Source: a virus. From it: a stretch of 26,677 nt of DNA. The notes under the pieces were generated by a model that did no database searches, was not told the origin of the DNA, and saw only the letters and a list, made by a program, of their open reading frames with translations. Of this stretch, positions 5,858-12,959 are shown piece after piece. Made by a program: the position numbers and the translations under genes. The DNA is taken from IMG/VR virus record IMGVR_UViG_3300044614_000589, positions 1-26,677 of that record; one strand, written 5' to 3'. The stretch's first letter is position 1. Each line of letters starts with the position of its first letter.

Positions 5858-6191
5858 AACCATTCGAGCACTCGTAGCTAGCATCTTCATCCCACTCCTT
5901 GTCTTCAGCTGTCACGCGCAACCTTCTTACGCTGGTGTAGTTACTGTCGGAGACCTCGAACGTCTGCTGCAAGACAAAGAAACCCATAGGCAAACCTTTG
6001 CTACTGGCTACATTGTAGGTGTCCACGACGCTGGCCACGACCTGCTCCACTGTATGCCTAAAGAAATTGATCCTCGTGGCCTTATCGGTATTACCATTGG
6101 GTTGCTCCGTAAAGAAAAAGATAAAAACAAACCCGCTGATGTTGTTATTCTAGAGTTCCTTGTAGCGAGGTACCCATGCGTCCGAACGTAA
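5841..6191 (+). CDS. Exported Rap1a/Tai-like protein
   Basis: 116 aa. A Sec signal peptide (RALVASIFIPLLVFSC..., cleavage likely after SYA) precedes a mature domain with GYIVGVHDAG, HCMPKEI and LEFLVARYPC. This spacing of 'GYI.GV.D', 'C.P' and terminal 'YPC' is the pattern of the Rap1a/Tai4 family, whose bacterial members are periplasmic immunity proteins against type VI secretion amidase effectors. The two core cysteines probably bond. Protecting the infected host from competitors or inhibiting some periplasmic enzyme would fit; phage members have no assigned function that I know of. The N-terminal ATG after the overlap is chosen because it gives the signal peptide. Confidence 0.65.
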   Translation: MNQNRKTIRALVASIFIPLLVFSCHAQPSYAGVVTVGDLERLLQDKETHRQTFATGYIVGVHDAGHDLLHCMPKEIDPRGLIGITIGLLRKEKDKNKPADVVILEFLVARYPCVRT

Positions 6192-6415
6192 TCCCCGGTA
6201 AACTTCAGGACATCATCAATGAAACCCTCGAAAAAGACTACATCGAAAGACTCAAAGCCCACGACTGGTTCTACGAGCACTCCGACTCTTACCAAGTCTG
6301 GAAACGTGGTGAAGAAGAAAGGCGGCGGCTCAACGAAATCCGTAAGCAAATCGACTTCGACTACAAAATCTGGAACCAATATCGTCCAGGTGCCTTCAAA
6401 ACGCCCAACTACTAA
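6176..6415 (+). CDS. Conserved phage protein (79 aa)
   Basis: Helical, strongly charged. AHDWFYEHSDSYQVWKRG followed by a basic helix (EEERRRLNEIRKQID) and IWNQYRP matches a pattern I recall from small proteins of other T7-like phages ('HDW.YE.SDD..V..RG'), of unknown function. It overlaps the Rap1a-like gene by 16 nt and, depending on start choice, the next gene by 26 or nearly 200 nt. Confidence 0.65.
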   Translation: MRPNVIPGKLQDIINETLEKDYIERLKAHDWFYEHSDSYQVWKRGEEERRRLNEIRKQIDFDYKIWNQYRPGAFKTPNY

Positions 6416-6731
6416 CGACTCTAAGTCGCCACAGAGTGGTAGGGGCAACCCTAAAGCCCTCACCAAAGAAGTACAAGCTAAAGGCCAAGCAGCACTCGCT
6501 GTATGGCGTGCAGCTAGAGCAGCCGCTAAAGCTGAAGGTCGTCTTGAGGAATGGGAAGAAGAGCAGCGACTCCTTAAGCTCCAAAAAGGCCGTAGTCCTA
6601 CACAAGCTATTAAACAGTTCTGCCTAGACTGCGTTGGTGGTAAACGAGAAGACATCACCAATTGTACTGCTCCTAAGTGCGCCTTGTTTATTTACCGTCC
6701 TTATCAAAAAGGAAGTAAAGATGTCGATTGA
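6390..6731 (+). CDS. Phage protein with C-terminal four-Cys zinc-type motif
   Basis: 113 aa from GTG 6390. A Lys/Arg/Ala helical part is followed by AIKQFCLDCVGGKREDI, then NCTAPKCALFIYRPYQ. The CxxC...CxxxxC arrangement with 'GG' and 'YRP' is a recurring small phage protein of unknown function, probably zinc-binding. Start uncertain: ATG 6219 in the same frame has AGGA 8 nt upstream and would give 170 aa. The extra 57 residues are Lys/Ser/Thr-rich and overprint the preceding gene, which looks like a shadow-frame product. The stop overlaps the next gene's start region. Confidence 0.65.
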   Translation: MPSKRPTTNDSKSPQSGRGNPKALTKEVQAKGQAALAVWRAARAAAKAEGRLEEWEEEQRLLKLQKGRSPTQAIKQFCLDCVGGKREDITNCTAPKCALFIYRPYQKGSKDVD

Positions 6732-6981
6732 ATTCAACACGACTCCGTGGGCTAAAAGCGACTACTTCGATCCTCTATTCGCTATCTATAAACCGACCCT
6801 TTGCGAGCTCAGTTGTAAAAGTACCAATGAAAGCGTCCTAGCCCTCGTGTTTTCCTACGGAGTTATCTTCTTCGAAGACAACGGCTCTACCACTTACTCT
6901 GATCTAAAACACCTTCGAGAAAACTTCGCATTCATTCGTGAAATGCCTCGTGAATTTGAACTCACTATGAGAAACAAATGA
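6721..6981 (+). CDS. Hypothetical protein (86 aa)
   Basis: MSIEFNTTPWAKSDYFDPLF, then two cysteines (LCELSCK) and a hydrophobic strand (LALVFSYGVIFFED). Unrecognised, soluble. AAGGAAG about 6 nt upstream of the ATG is a good ribosome site and decides the start. The stop overlaps the next gene (ATGA). Confidence 0.65.
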   Translation: MSIEFNTTPWAKSDYFDPLFAIYKPTLCELSCKSTNESVLALVFSYGVIFFEDNGSTTYSDLKHLRENFAFIREMPREFELTMRNK

Positions 6982-7382
6982 TCAAAGCCTACCTTGCTGG
7001 TCCTATGGAAAACGTGACCGAAGAAAACATGTGTGCTTGGCGAGATAAAGCTAAGTACCTCCTCGGCCACGCTGGTGTTAAGTGCCTCGATCCTTGTAGG
7101 CGTCGTCATAGCGGTGAACAAAAGCACATGAAGCGTATCTTTGAGCTTGACCTCATGGATATCCGCAACTGTGATATTGTCCTTGTTAATCTCAATGACG
7201 ACAAACTCCCTAAGCATGGTACTGCTATGGAAGTCTTCTACGCTAACTTTGTACTGCACAAACCTGTTGTAGCCTTCAAAGAAACCCAAACTCGTTATCA
7301 TCCGTTCTTTGAAAGCCTCGTCACTGAGTGGCGTAGCGACGTTGAAAAAGCCTGTGACACTATCACCTCGGAGTACCTGTAA
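6978..7382 (+). CDS. Nucleoside 2-deoxyribosyltransferase-like protein
   Basis: 134 aa. AYLAGPM at the N-terminus, WRDKAKYLL, a DP turn after a predicted strand, CDIVLVNLND, then HGTAMEVFYA (E85) and KPVVAF. This is the Rossmann-like layout of nucleoside 2-deoxyribosyltransferases and their DNPH1-type hydrolase relatives, where the Glu of 'GT..E...A' attacks the deoxyribose. Members swap bases on deoxynucleosides or cleave deoxynucleotides. Here it would join the nucleotide-metabolism set; transferase and hydrolase activity cannot be told apart. Confidence 0.75.
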   Translation: MIKAYLAGPMENVTEENMCAWRDKAKYLLGHAGVKCLDPCRRRHSGEQKHMKRIFELDLMDIRNCDIVLVNLNDDKLPKHGTAMEVFYANFVLHKPVVAFKETQTRYHPFFESLVTEWRSDVEKACDTITSEYL

Positions 7383-7475
7383 TTGATCGCTAAAGTTTGG
7401 ACTGTGTTCTTGCTGTGCTGCTCTGCGTACTTCATCTACCTCATGTTCAAACCGTCTACTAAAATTAAGATTTAA
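7383..7475 (+). CDS. 30-aa membrane peptide, TTG start
   Basis: Begins TTG right after the preceding TAA and reads (M)IAKVWTVFLLCCSAYFIYLM with a basic tail FKPSTKIKI. One membrane helix with an N-out or N-in anchor and a short Lys-rich cytoplasmic end. The rare start and small size keep confidence low, but it exactly fills the gap between two real genes. Confidence 0.4.
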   Translation: MIAKVWTVFLLCCSAYFIYLMFKPSTKIKI

Positions 7476-7496
7476 CCACTTAAGGAAACTTTTTAG

Positions 7497-7787
7497 ATGC
7501 CTTACGTCCCTAAAGATCAACGTGTGTACATTGTCGACAGCCACCTTTGGGCTACCGACGGTAGTACCGCTCCCGGTGAACTAAACTACCGTATCTCTGT
7601 TCTCGTCAACGAGTACTTCAAAAACTACGGATTCCGTTACCAAACCATTAATGACGTCATGGGTGCCCTCGAAGGTGCCAAGCTCGAAATGTACCGTCGA
7701 GTGGCGGCCCCTTATGAGGACGTTAAGCGTGAACAGAACGGTGACGTCTATGAAAGCCAATTCGTCCACCCTGTACCGCTGAAATGA
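7497..7787 (+). CDS. Conserved phage protein, DUF6899-like
   Basis: 96 aa. GELNYRISVLVNEYF, NDVMGALEGAKLEMYRRV, APYEDVKREQNGDVY: this 'GELNY', 'GALE.A..E.YRR', 'PYE..K...NGDVY' order is typical of a small family found in many phages, whose function is unknown. The start is supported by AAGGAAA about 9 nt upstream. The stop overlaps the next gene by 4 nt. Confidence 0.7.
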   Translation: MPYVPKDQRVYIVDSHLWATDGSTAPGELNYRISVLVNEYFKNYGFRYQTINDVMGALEGAKLEMYRRVAAPYEDVKREQNGDVYESQFVHPVPLK

Positions 7788-8320
7788 GCCTCCTAGATCT
7801 ATACCAAGGTAGCGAGTCTCAGCGAGTATTCCTTAACGCACAAGCAGCTGAAATGGACGCTTACAAACCTAAAGAGGATACGCAAATGGGTAAAGCTAAA
7901 CCGAAGTATGAAGACGACTACGAGAATGTTCAACTCCGTAGATTCTTTAATGAGAAACGTGAACGTGAAGAAATCGTGTTTGATGTAGCTGAAAAAGAAC
8001 CTAACGAAATCAGCTTCGTTGAACAAAGTCAACCCGCTGAAAACCCCGCCTTCAAAACGTGGGAAGCTATCAGCCCCAAACACTACAAGGATATCATCCC
8101 CGGTTATGAGTATATGGACATGATGGAGCATATCCTCAGTCCTGAAGAAATGATTGGTCATCTTAAAGGCCAAGTCTTCAAGTACATGCTTCGTATGGGC
8201 AAGAAAGACGACATCCTCCTCGAATCCGGTAAAGTCGAATGGTACGCCAAACGACTCCACGACGTTATCAAGCGACAACGTGAAAGTAATAACTACCCTG
8301 TTAAAGCCAAACTGGCCTGA
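7784..8320 (+). CDS. DUF3310 protein, T7 gp1.7-like
   Basis: 178 aa. The N-terminal half is charged and variable. The C-terminal half (about 96-165) has SPKHYKDI, EYMDMMEHIL, GQVFKYMLRMGKKDD and KVEWYAKRL, the DUF3310 signature. In T7 this domain is part of gp1.7, reported to be a nucleoside monophosphate kinase for dTMP and dGMP with an unusual structure. A role in dNTP supply fits the neighbouring deoxyribosyltransferase and other nucleotide genes, but the activity of this divergent, shorter protein is inferred. Confidence 0.75.
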   Translation: MSLLDLYQGSESQRVFLNAQAAEMDAYKPKEDTQMGKAKPKYEDDYENVQLRRFFNEKREREEIVFDVAEKEPNEISFVEQSQPAENPAFKTWEAISPKHYKDIIPGYEYMDMMEHILSPEEMIGHLKGQVFKYMLRMGKKDDILLESGKVEWYAKRLHDVIKRQRESNNYPVKAKLA

Positions 8321-8342
8321 CAACTACCAACCTACTATTCGC

Positions 8343-8741
8343 ATGAAAAACATCAAGCAACTCCGTATCCAAAAAGTCGGTAAAGCCCTCCGCAGAGCTA
8401 TCTTTAACTTTGATGCTAGCCGAGACGCCGTGCGTGATATCCTCCGAGATACGCGTACTCAATGGAATGGCGGATACTTGTGCATTGACATCAAAGAAAT
8501 CGTTCGTGATCACATCCGTCAATGTATTAAAAACGGGGGTGGTTCCTATGATATCCATCGCATTGGCCTTGCCCAAGCTGCTATCCTCCAAGCCATCCAA
8601 GTGCAACTCGAATTCAAGTACACTATGGAGCAATGGCTTAACAAGAAAGGTTACGTCGGTCTCAGCTTCGATGAAATCAATGATGTGCGAAAACAAATGC
8701 TAAATGCTATGTGGAAAGAAGCTCTTAACTCGTATAAATAA
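8343..8741 (+). CDS. Hypothetical protein (132 aa)
   Basis: Unrecognised, mostly helical and basic at the N-terminus (NIKQLRIQKVGKALRRAIF), with a GGYLCIDIKEIVRDHI core and IGLAQAAILQAIQ helix. No clear Shine-Dalgarno precedes this ATG, which lies 22 nt after the preceding stop. Longer in-frame starts would overlap the DUF3310 gene heavily and are rejected. Confidence 0.6.
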   Translation: MKNIKQLRIQKVGKALRRAIFNFDASRDAVRDILRDTRTQWNGGYLCIDIKEIVRDHIRQCIKNGGGSYDIHRIGLAQAAILQAIQVQLEFKYTMEQWLNKKGYVGLSFDEINDVRKQMLNAMWKEALNSYK

Positions 8742-8754
8742 TCTACACACACAA

Positions 8755-8769
8755 TATAGGACACATATC
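8755..8769 (+). promoter_or_regulatory. GGACACA-type translation leader (copy 4)
   Basis: TATAGGACACATATC before the ATG at 8770, with the AGGA 8 nt from the start. The preceding ACACACAATATAGGAC loosely resembles a T7-type promoter core, but the match is too weak to call. Confidence 0.5.
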
Positions 8770-9150
8770 ATGGAACAAAACAACGTTCAACTCCTGCAAG
8801 AAATCGTCCGGGACGGCCGTGCTGTTCACTTCTTCGATCGCGACTATATCCACGAAGGTGGCTGCACGTTCCTCTTCGGTCGGCCCGTTGAAGGTCGTCG
8901 CAAATTTGGTATGAGTGTTTGCCGTAAAGGTGATGCATTCGAGCGTAAAGCGGGTGTGCTTATGGCTGCCAACGCTATGCTGCACTCGCCTAAGTTCGTT
9001 GACTACATTGATACTAACGAGCCTCTTCGAGACACTATCTACCGAATCCTCGGTGAGTTTGGTTTTGAAGATCTGAGTCAATGGCGCCTGCAATTCTTCA
9101 CTGATTCCCGCCTCGAAGTTCACCGAGCTATCTACGGCGCTAACAAATGA
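8770..9150 (+). CDS. Hypothetical protein (126 aa)
   Basis: Unrecognised soluble alpha/beta protein: VHFFDRDYIHEGGCTFLFGR near the start, a helix AGVLMAANAML, and RDTIYRILGEFGFEDL toward the end. The start is fixed by the GGACACA leader. The stop overlaps the next gene (ATGA). Confidence 0.7.
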   Translation: MEQNNVQLLQEIVRDGRAVHFFDRDYIHEGGCTFLFGRPVEGRRKFGMSVCRKGDAFERKAGVLMAANAMLHSPKFVDYIDTNEPLRDTIYRILGEFGFEDLSQWRLQFFTDSRLEVHRAIYGANK

Positions 9151-9530
9151 AAAAAGCAGGAAGGTCTTGCTTCGTATACTACAATATCCGTCGTAAGATC
9201 TTCTCTGTCAGGAACCTACGCAATGGTCTTGTCAGAGAGTACATTGAAAAAGGATGCGTATACAACTGTCTCTTTGAAGTAAGCCAATCAGGTCGTGCAC
9301 GAGTCCTCCGTGAACAAACAAAGAATATCCATGCAGGTATCCTCTGTGACACATGGATCATGAACGACCCTCGTATGAAGTCTCTTGAAGCAGTCCAAGT
9401 CACGTATAACCCTTATAAGTACGATACCTTCGTGACTGTACCTGATCTTAGACCCATTAAAGGAGCTCAATACGTTATGCTCGACAGTAAAGCTGACGTT
9501 AAGATGATTGCCTATGGACCCATTTATTGA
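9147..9530 (+). CDS. Conserved phage protein (127 aa)
   Basis: Basic, beta-rich protein: CFVYYNIRRKIFSVRNLRNG, then a central segment with SGRARVLREQTKNIHAGI and a C-terminal VTYNPYKYDTFV. The 'GR.RVL.E..KN.HA' string recurs in small early proteins of other phages; function unknown. It overlaps the upstream gene by 4 nt and the next by 17 nt. Confidence 0.65.
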   Translation: MKKAGRSCFVYYNIRRKIFSVRNLRNGLVREYIEKGCVYNCLFEVSQSGRARVLREQTKNIHAGILCDTWIMNDPRMKSLEAVQVTYNPYKYDTFVTVPDLRPIKGAQYVMLDSKADVKMIAYGPIY

Positions 9531-9699
9531 TTTCAAAGGACGAAAGTGGTACCCCTATCAGGTTGAGTTTAAAACTCCTGATGGCACCTTCGTTTTCACT
9601 ATCCATGCTCTTAACTTCGACCATGCACATATGGTTGTTGAAGAGCTTAAACAAACCGCTACCCTACAAGGACAAATTACCCATGTCGAATCTGCCTGA
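9514..9699 (+). CDS. Hypothetical protein (61 aa)
   Basis: MDPFIDFKGRKWYPYQVEFK with a mixed strand-helix end (HAHMVVEELKQTA). Unrecognised, soluble. A TTG six bases earlier could also start it. It overlaps the genes on both sides by 17 nt, consistent with the tight packing here. Confidence 0.55.
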   Translation: MDPFIDFKGRKWYPYQVEFKTPDGTFVFTIHALNFDHAHMVVEELKQTATLQGQITHVESA

Positions 9700-9937
9700 A
9701 GTTCAAATGGAAGTTCTCCAACCCGGTCACGTTCTCCTCGATAGCAACGGTATTCTGAATGTCTTCGGTTGGAAGATTAAAGACGAAGGGAATTTTAAAC
9801 AAGAAGACATGATGCTCGCCATCATGAATCATACTGCCCAACAAATCCTTAACGTCATTAACGAGATCAAAGCAAAGAAAGCTGAAGCTGTTGCTATTGA
9901 AGAACCGAAACCCCTCGTCATTACTGCTACTAACTAA
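9683..9937 (+). CDS. Hypothetical protein (84 aa)
   Basis: MSNLPEVQMEVLQPGHVLLD, NVFGWKI, then a long helix (EDMMLAIMNHTAQQILNVIN) and an Ala/Glu/Lys tail. Possibly a small oligomerising protein. AAGGA lies about 9 nt before the ATG. No known motif. Confidence 0.6.
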   Translation: MSNLPEVQMEVLQPGHVLLDSNGILNVFGWKIKDEGNFKQEDMMLAIMNHTAQQILNVINEIKAKKAEAVAIEEPKPLVITATN

Positions 9938-9938
9938 C

Positions 9939-10181
9939 ATGAAACGACTTCGCTACGTTCCTGACGAATACTACCGTGACTTCAACTACTCTGTTGATGT
10001 CGAATACATGGTTAATATTGCTAAAGCTCGTGGCTACATTGTAAGTCCTAGTGACGTTCGTCTTGCTTGGGAACATTATAGTGATAGTATGGCGGCAAGT
10101 TGGATGCTTGTCGACCATGATAACGAAGAACGAGTGTGGGCCACGCTTCGACCGCTACTTACTGATGACTACGGTGAATAA
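9939..10181 (+). CDS. Hypothetical protein (80 aa)
   Basis: Acidic, helical small protein with many Tyr and Trp (RYVPDEYYRDFNYSVDVEYM; LAWEHYSDSMAASWM). Unrecognised. It starts 2 nt after the preceding stop and ends directly before the DNA ligase gene. Confidence 0.6.
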   Translation: MKRLRYVPDEYYRDFNYSVDVEYMVNIAKARGYIVSPSDVRLAWEHYSDSMAASWMLVDHDNEERVWATLRPLLTDDYGE

Positions 10182-11063
10182 ATGAAACCCATGCTCCTGT
10201 ACCAAAAGAATCCGGACATCTACGTTGATGTTCCGTATCCTTGTATTGCTATGCCTAAGCTGGATGGTATTAGGTGTCTCACTACTAAATATGGCCCTGT
10301 CAGTCGTACCCTTAAGCTCATCCCAAGTGACCATGTCCGTAAACAACTTCAGCATCTGCCAGAAGGTTTCGACGGTGAGCTTATTGTTGGCGACCCTACT
10401 GCTGCTGACGTCTATAGGAATACAAACAGTCATGTAATGGCGCATGATAAAGTGTTTGACTTCACTTACTACGTGTTCGACATGTGGGGTGAGGACAACA
10501 CTGTGTACCATGAGCGACTCAACAATGTAATTGATCTTGTTCCTCGTCTCAAAAACAAACATGTTGTAGCCCTTAAAGGTGAAATCATCAATGACCCTAT
10601 TGCACTAGCTAAATACGAAGCAAAGTGTATTGATGAAGGGTACGAAGGCATTATTATTCGTAGTCGTAAAGGTATGTATAAATATGGTAGGACTACGCTC
10701 AAAGAAGCTAATGCTTTCAAGCTCAAAAGATTTGAAGACAGCGAAGCATACGTCGTCGACATGGTTCCTGAATACGAAAACACCAACGAAGCAAAACGAG
10801 GAGCCACCGGTAAAATCGAACGTAGCACCGCCAAAGAAGGGCTGGTAGCTAAAGAACGTATGGGTGCTCTACTCGTTCGTGATCGTGTCACTGATGTAGA
10901 GTTCCATATTGGTACTGGATTTACCGCTGAAGAACGTGAGTGGTGGTACCATCATTGGGATGAAGAGTCCATCATCACTTATAATTTCTTCCCTGTAGGT
11001 GTCAAAGAAAAACCACGTCATCCCGTCTACAAAGGTATTCGCTCTCAAGGAGACTATTCGTGA
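10182..11063 (+). CDS. ATP-dependent DNA ligase
   Basis: 293 aa, compact like other phage ligases (T7 ligase is 359 aa). Nucleotidyltransferase motifs are in order: motif I KLDGIR with adenylated Lys26, motif III FDGELIV, motif IV EGIIIR and motif V FKLKRF. A C-terminal OB-fold region (about 200-293) follows. It seals nicks, joining Okazaki fragments or repairing recombined DNA next to the replisome encoded downstream. The stop overlaps the next GTG start. Confidence 0.85.
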   Translation: MKPMLLYQKNPDIYVDVPYPCIAMPKLDGIRCLTTKYGPVSRTLKLIPSDHVRKQLQHLPEGFDGELIVGDPTAADVYRNTNSHVMAHDKVFDFTYYVFDMWGEDNTVYHERLNNVIDLVPRLKNKHVVALKGEIINDPIALAKYEAKCIDEGYEGIIIRSRKGMYKYGRTTLKEANAFKLKRFEDSEAYVVDMVPEYENTNEAKRGATGKIERSTAKEGLVAKERMGALLVRDRVTDVEFHIGTGFTAEEREWWYHHWDEESIITYNFFPVGVKEKPRHPVYKGIRSQGDYS

Positions 11064-11326
11064 TTAACCCCGACGACGTCGTTATTTGTGCAGACCTCCA
11101 AGATTATCTTGCAGGTATGACTACCCTACAAGCAGCAAATTACTTTAATGGTTTTGATAATGATTGCCGTATCGAAATCAAAAAAGATGGCCCTGCTTTC
11201 TATTCTTATCTCGTAGTTGTTCGTCCTCAGTCTCATGGGGAAAGACTCTATGCAGAACTTGTTAAAGCAGAAGCAGAAGTTGATCGTATCCGTAAAGAGC
11301 TTGTGCAATGGCAAACTCGCCCATGA
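11060..11326 (+). CDS. Hypothetical protein, GTG start (88 aa)
   Basis: Begins GTGA overlapping the ligase stop, with AAGGAG about 8 nt upstream deciding the start. Soluble, with a strand-rich middle (CRIEIKKDGPAFYSYLVVV) and a C-terminal coiled-coil-like helix (AELVKAEAEVDRIRKELVQW). Unrecognised. Confidence 0.65.
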   Translation: MINPDDVVICADLQDYLAGMTTLQAANYFNGFDNDCRIEIKKDGPAFYSYLVVVRPQSHGERLYAELVKAEAEVDRIRKELVQWQTRP

Positions 11327-11526
11327 AAGAGCTACCTTATGATTACGCTCGTTGTGGGAACTTTCGGTCTGGTTGTACTCGTGCTGATGTTTGCATGCGT
11401 AGTATCCCTACAAGGGTAGATCGACCCATTCCCTATGCCGCCTTCTATGTTAAAGGAGAAGTCTGCCAAAACTTCATCCCAATGGAGGGATTAAATGAGC
11501 CTCGACAAAGGGATCAAGCACGGTAA
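11308..11526 (+). CDS. Cysteine-containing small phage protein (72 aa)
   Basis: CGNFRSGCTRADVCMRSI followed by a hydrophobic stretch and EVCQNFIP. Four cysteines in this spacing suggest a small zinc or iron-sulphur site; similar short proteins occur in other phages without known function. ATG 11323 is an alternative start that overlaps the previous stop (ATGA) and removes five residues. Confidence 0.55.
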   Translation: MANSPMKELPYDYARCGNFRSGCTRADVCMRSIPTRVDRPIPYAAFYVKGEVCQNFIPMEGLNEPRQRDQAR

Positions 11527-11665
11527 AGAAAAACGAGAGCCGTACTTCGGTAGCAAACGATTCGATCGTACCTGTCGTAACAACGGTACTTGTAAATACT
11601 GTGAAAATAATCGATTGCATAACAGCAAAAAGAAACTACAAAAAGGTTTGCAAGATGAGCCGTAA
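11495..11665 (+). CDS. Conserved small Cys protein (56 aa)
   Basis: Basic protein: KREPYFGSKRFDRTCRNNGT, CKYCENNR and a Lys-rich end. The 'KAFDRTCRNHGSC.YC..NR' pattern is one I know from many tailed phages; probably a small zinc-binding or nucleic-acid-binding protein. GGAGG about 7 nt upstream is a strong ribosome site. It overlaps its neighbours on both sides. Confidence 0.65.
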   Translation: MSLDKGIKHGKEKREPYFGSKRFDRTCRNNGTCKYCENNRLHNSKKKLQKGLQDEP

Positions 11666-11945
11666 TGTTTGTGGTACATGCTGGTGTACTTATGATGAGC
11701 AGGACGGTAGTTGTGCCTGCTTCCCTATTAGTAGTAAACCCCTCCTCCCTGAAACTAAAATGGTATCGTTGCCTAGACCTACTCGCACCAACGAACTCGT
11801 AGAAGAAATCCTCAACAACCTCTCTACTGTTAAAGCTTTTAGCTCTGCTTACACTGATATGACAAAACAAGTAGATAAAGCTTGGCGCTCTGCTATCAGC
11901 AATCTCCTTGAAATTCGTAGAATTAATGACGTTGAAACCCAATAA
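11655..11945 (+). CDS. Hypothetical Cys-rich N-terminus protein (96 aa)
   Basis: The N-terminus holds five cysteines within 20 residues (VCGTCWCTYDEQDGSCACFP), then a Pro-rich linker and a helical C-terminal half (TNELVEEILNNL; KQVDKAWRSAISNLLEI). Looks like a small metal-binding head on a helical stalk. The ATG overlapping the previous gene is preferred over longer starts. Function unknown. Confidence 0.6.
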   Translation: MSRNVCGTCWCTYDEQDGSCACFPISSKPLLPETKMVSLPRPTRTNELVEEILNNLSTVKAFSSAYTDMTKQVDKAWRSAISNLLEIRRINDVETQ

Positions 11946-11953
11946 GGAACCCT

Positions 11954-12562
11954 ATGGAATACGTCAAGACAGTCCAGAAGTTTGTGGCTGGTAGTAACAA
12001 GTTCTTTGATATCTTCAACTGTACTGTTGACGAAGTCGAAGAGTTCTTGGATAGCTCTGGTCGCAAACAAATCCGTATTGTCGTCAACGGTGAAGAGATT
12101 AAAGGCATGCATAACAAGCGTGTCTTCGAACATCTCGTCGCCAATGAAGGTACTCCTTCGTTCGTCGTGCTGTGGAAGAGTAATAAAGGTAACTACCTTA
12201 TCTCTTACGCATGGGAACTGTGGGAGGCTTACATTAAAGGCGACGCCTCAATGGATGTCCAACCCGTCCAAGACACTGTTGAAAGTGAAGCAAGCTACGA
12301 AGCTTTCGTCTACTTGTGGGTTGACAAGAGCAACGATATGAAGTACATTGGTACCCATAAAGGTACTACTAATGATGGATATATTTGCTCTAATGATCGC
12401 ATGCTTGCTGAACACAAGAAACGACCTGAAGACTTTGTCCGTACCATCCTTGCCTATGGTACCCAAAAGCAGATGCATGAGCTTGAAACCCTCTTGCTAA
12501 TCCAGCTTGGAGCTGCTACAGGTAACATGTGGTACAACCTGAGTAACAACCTGCGGAAATAA
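11954..12562 (+). CDS. GIY-YIG endonuclease-like protein with N-terminal domain
   Basis: 202 aa. Residues 1-112 form an unrecognised domain with a SFVVLWKSNKGNYLI stretch. Residues 117-197 look like a GIY-YIG nuclease: FVYLW (in place of GIY), KYIGTHKG, DGYICSND, a helix with E178 where the metal-binding Glu is expected, and WYNLSN at the end. The GTHKG/DGYI/YNLS pattern is typical of phage homing-type endonucleases. AAGGAA lies upstream of the ATG. It may be a mobile insertion or a host-takeover nuclease. Confidence 0.65.
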   Translation: MEYVKTVQKFVAGSNKFFDIFNCTVDEVEEFLDSSGRKQIRIVVNGEEIKGMHNKRVFEHLVANEGTPSFVVLWKSNKGNYLISYAWELWEAYIKGDASMDVQPVQDTVESEASYEAFVYLWVDKSNDMKYIGTHKGTTNDGYICSNDRMLAEHKKRPEDFVRTILAYGTQKQMHELETLLLIQLGAATGNMWYNLSNNLRK

Positions 12563-12566
12563 TAAG

Positions 12567-12794
12567 ATGACTAGCATGATTGAAGCGACTAGGTACTGCC
12601 TCTACGATCGTAAGCATAAGGAATTCTTTAACGCATACCAACAAGAGTGGCGTAGTCACTTCGATCTTTCCAGCCTCTTTTACGACATCAATGACGTTGA
12701 TGACTTTCTTTACTACTTTAGTCAAGACAAGGCTAGTAAGAAACGAGACGTCTTTGTTGTTCCCGTCAACCTCTCTTATGTACTACCAACATGA
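12567..12794 (+). CDS. Hypothetical protein (75 aa)
   Basis: Acidic and aromatic small protein (CLYDRKHKEFFNAYQQEWRS; FYDINDVDDFLYYFS). Unrecognised. A second ATG nine bases in could also start it. The stop overlaps the next small membrane gene by 4 nt. Confidence 0.55.
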   Translation: MTSMIEATRYCLYDRKHKEFFNAYQQEWRSHFDLSSLFYDINDVDDFLYYFSQDKASKKRDVFVVPVNLSYVLPT

Positions 12795-12937
12795 GCAGCT
12801 GGCTTATTGTACTGACAGGTCTCATCTACCTGTGTATCTCTGCTGAACAGATGTACAAAGGCAACCCCGGAATGGGCATTACCTACTTCGGATATGCCCT
12901 TGGAAACGTTGGTCTTTTCATGCTTGCCACTAAATAG
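12791..12937 (+). CDS. Small two-helix membrane protein (48 aa)
   Basis: MSSWLIVLTGLIYLCISAEQ, MYKGNPGMGITYFGYALGNV, then GLFMLATK: two hydrophobic helices joined by KGNPG. The 'EQ..KGN.GM...Y.GYA.GN.GL' pattern recurs in small phage membrane proteins of unknown role. The TAG stop overlaps the promoter-like element that follows. Confidence 0.6.
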   Translation: MSSWLIVLTGLIYLCISAEQMYKGNPGMGITYFGYALGNVGLFMLATK

Positions 12938-12955
12938 CAGGCCCCTAAGGAGAAC
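12937..12955 (+). promoter_or_regulatory. Phage RNA polymerase promoter-like element
   Basis: GCAGGCCCCTAAGGAGAAC, sharing the 9-nt block and the A/G-rich continuation with the sites at 1612 and 26227. It overlaps the stop codon of the upstream gene. Its AAGGAG also serves as Shine-Dalgarno for the deaminase at 12960, so a transcript starting here would have a very short leader. Confidence 0.5.
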
Positions 12956-12959
12956 ATGT

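Noticed and set aside
6219-6389. N-terminal extension of the four-Cys protein from ATG 6219
   Set aside because: It has a fair AGGA site, but the residues are the Lys/Ser/Thr-rich shadow of the conserved 79-aa gene in the other frame. Kept only as an alternative start.
7702-7722. GGCGGCCCCTTATGAGG resembling the promoter element
   Set aside because: It lies inside a conserved phage gene (AAPYEDVK), and the block is imperfect with no A/G initiation region.
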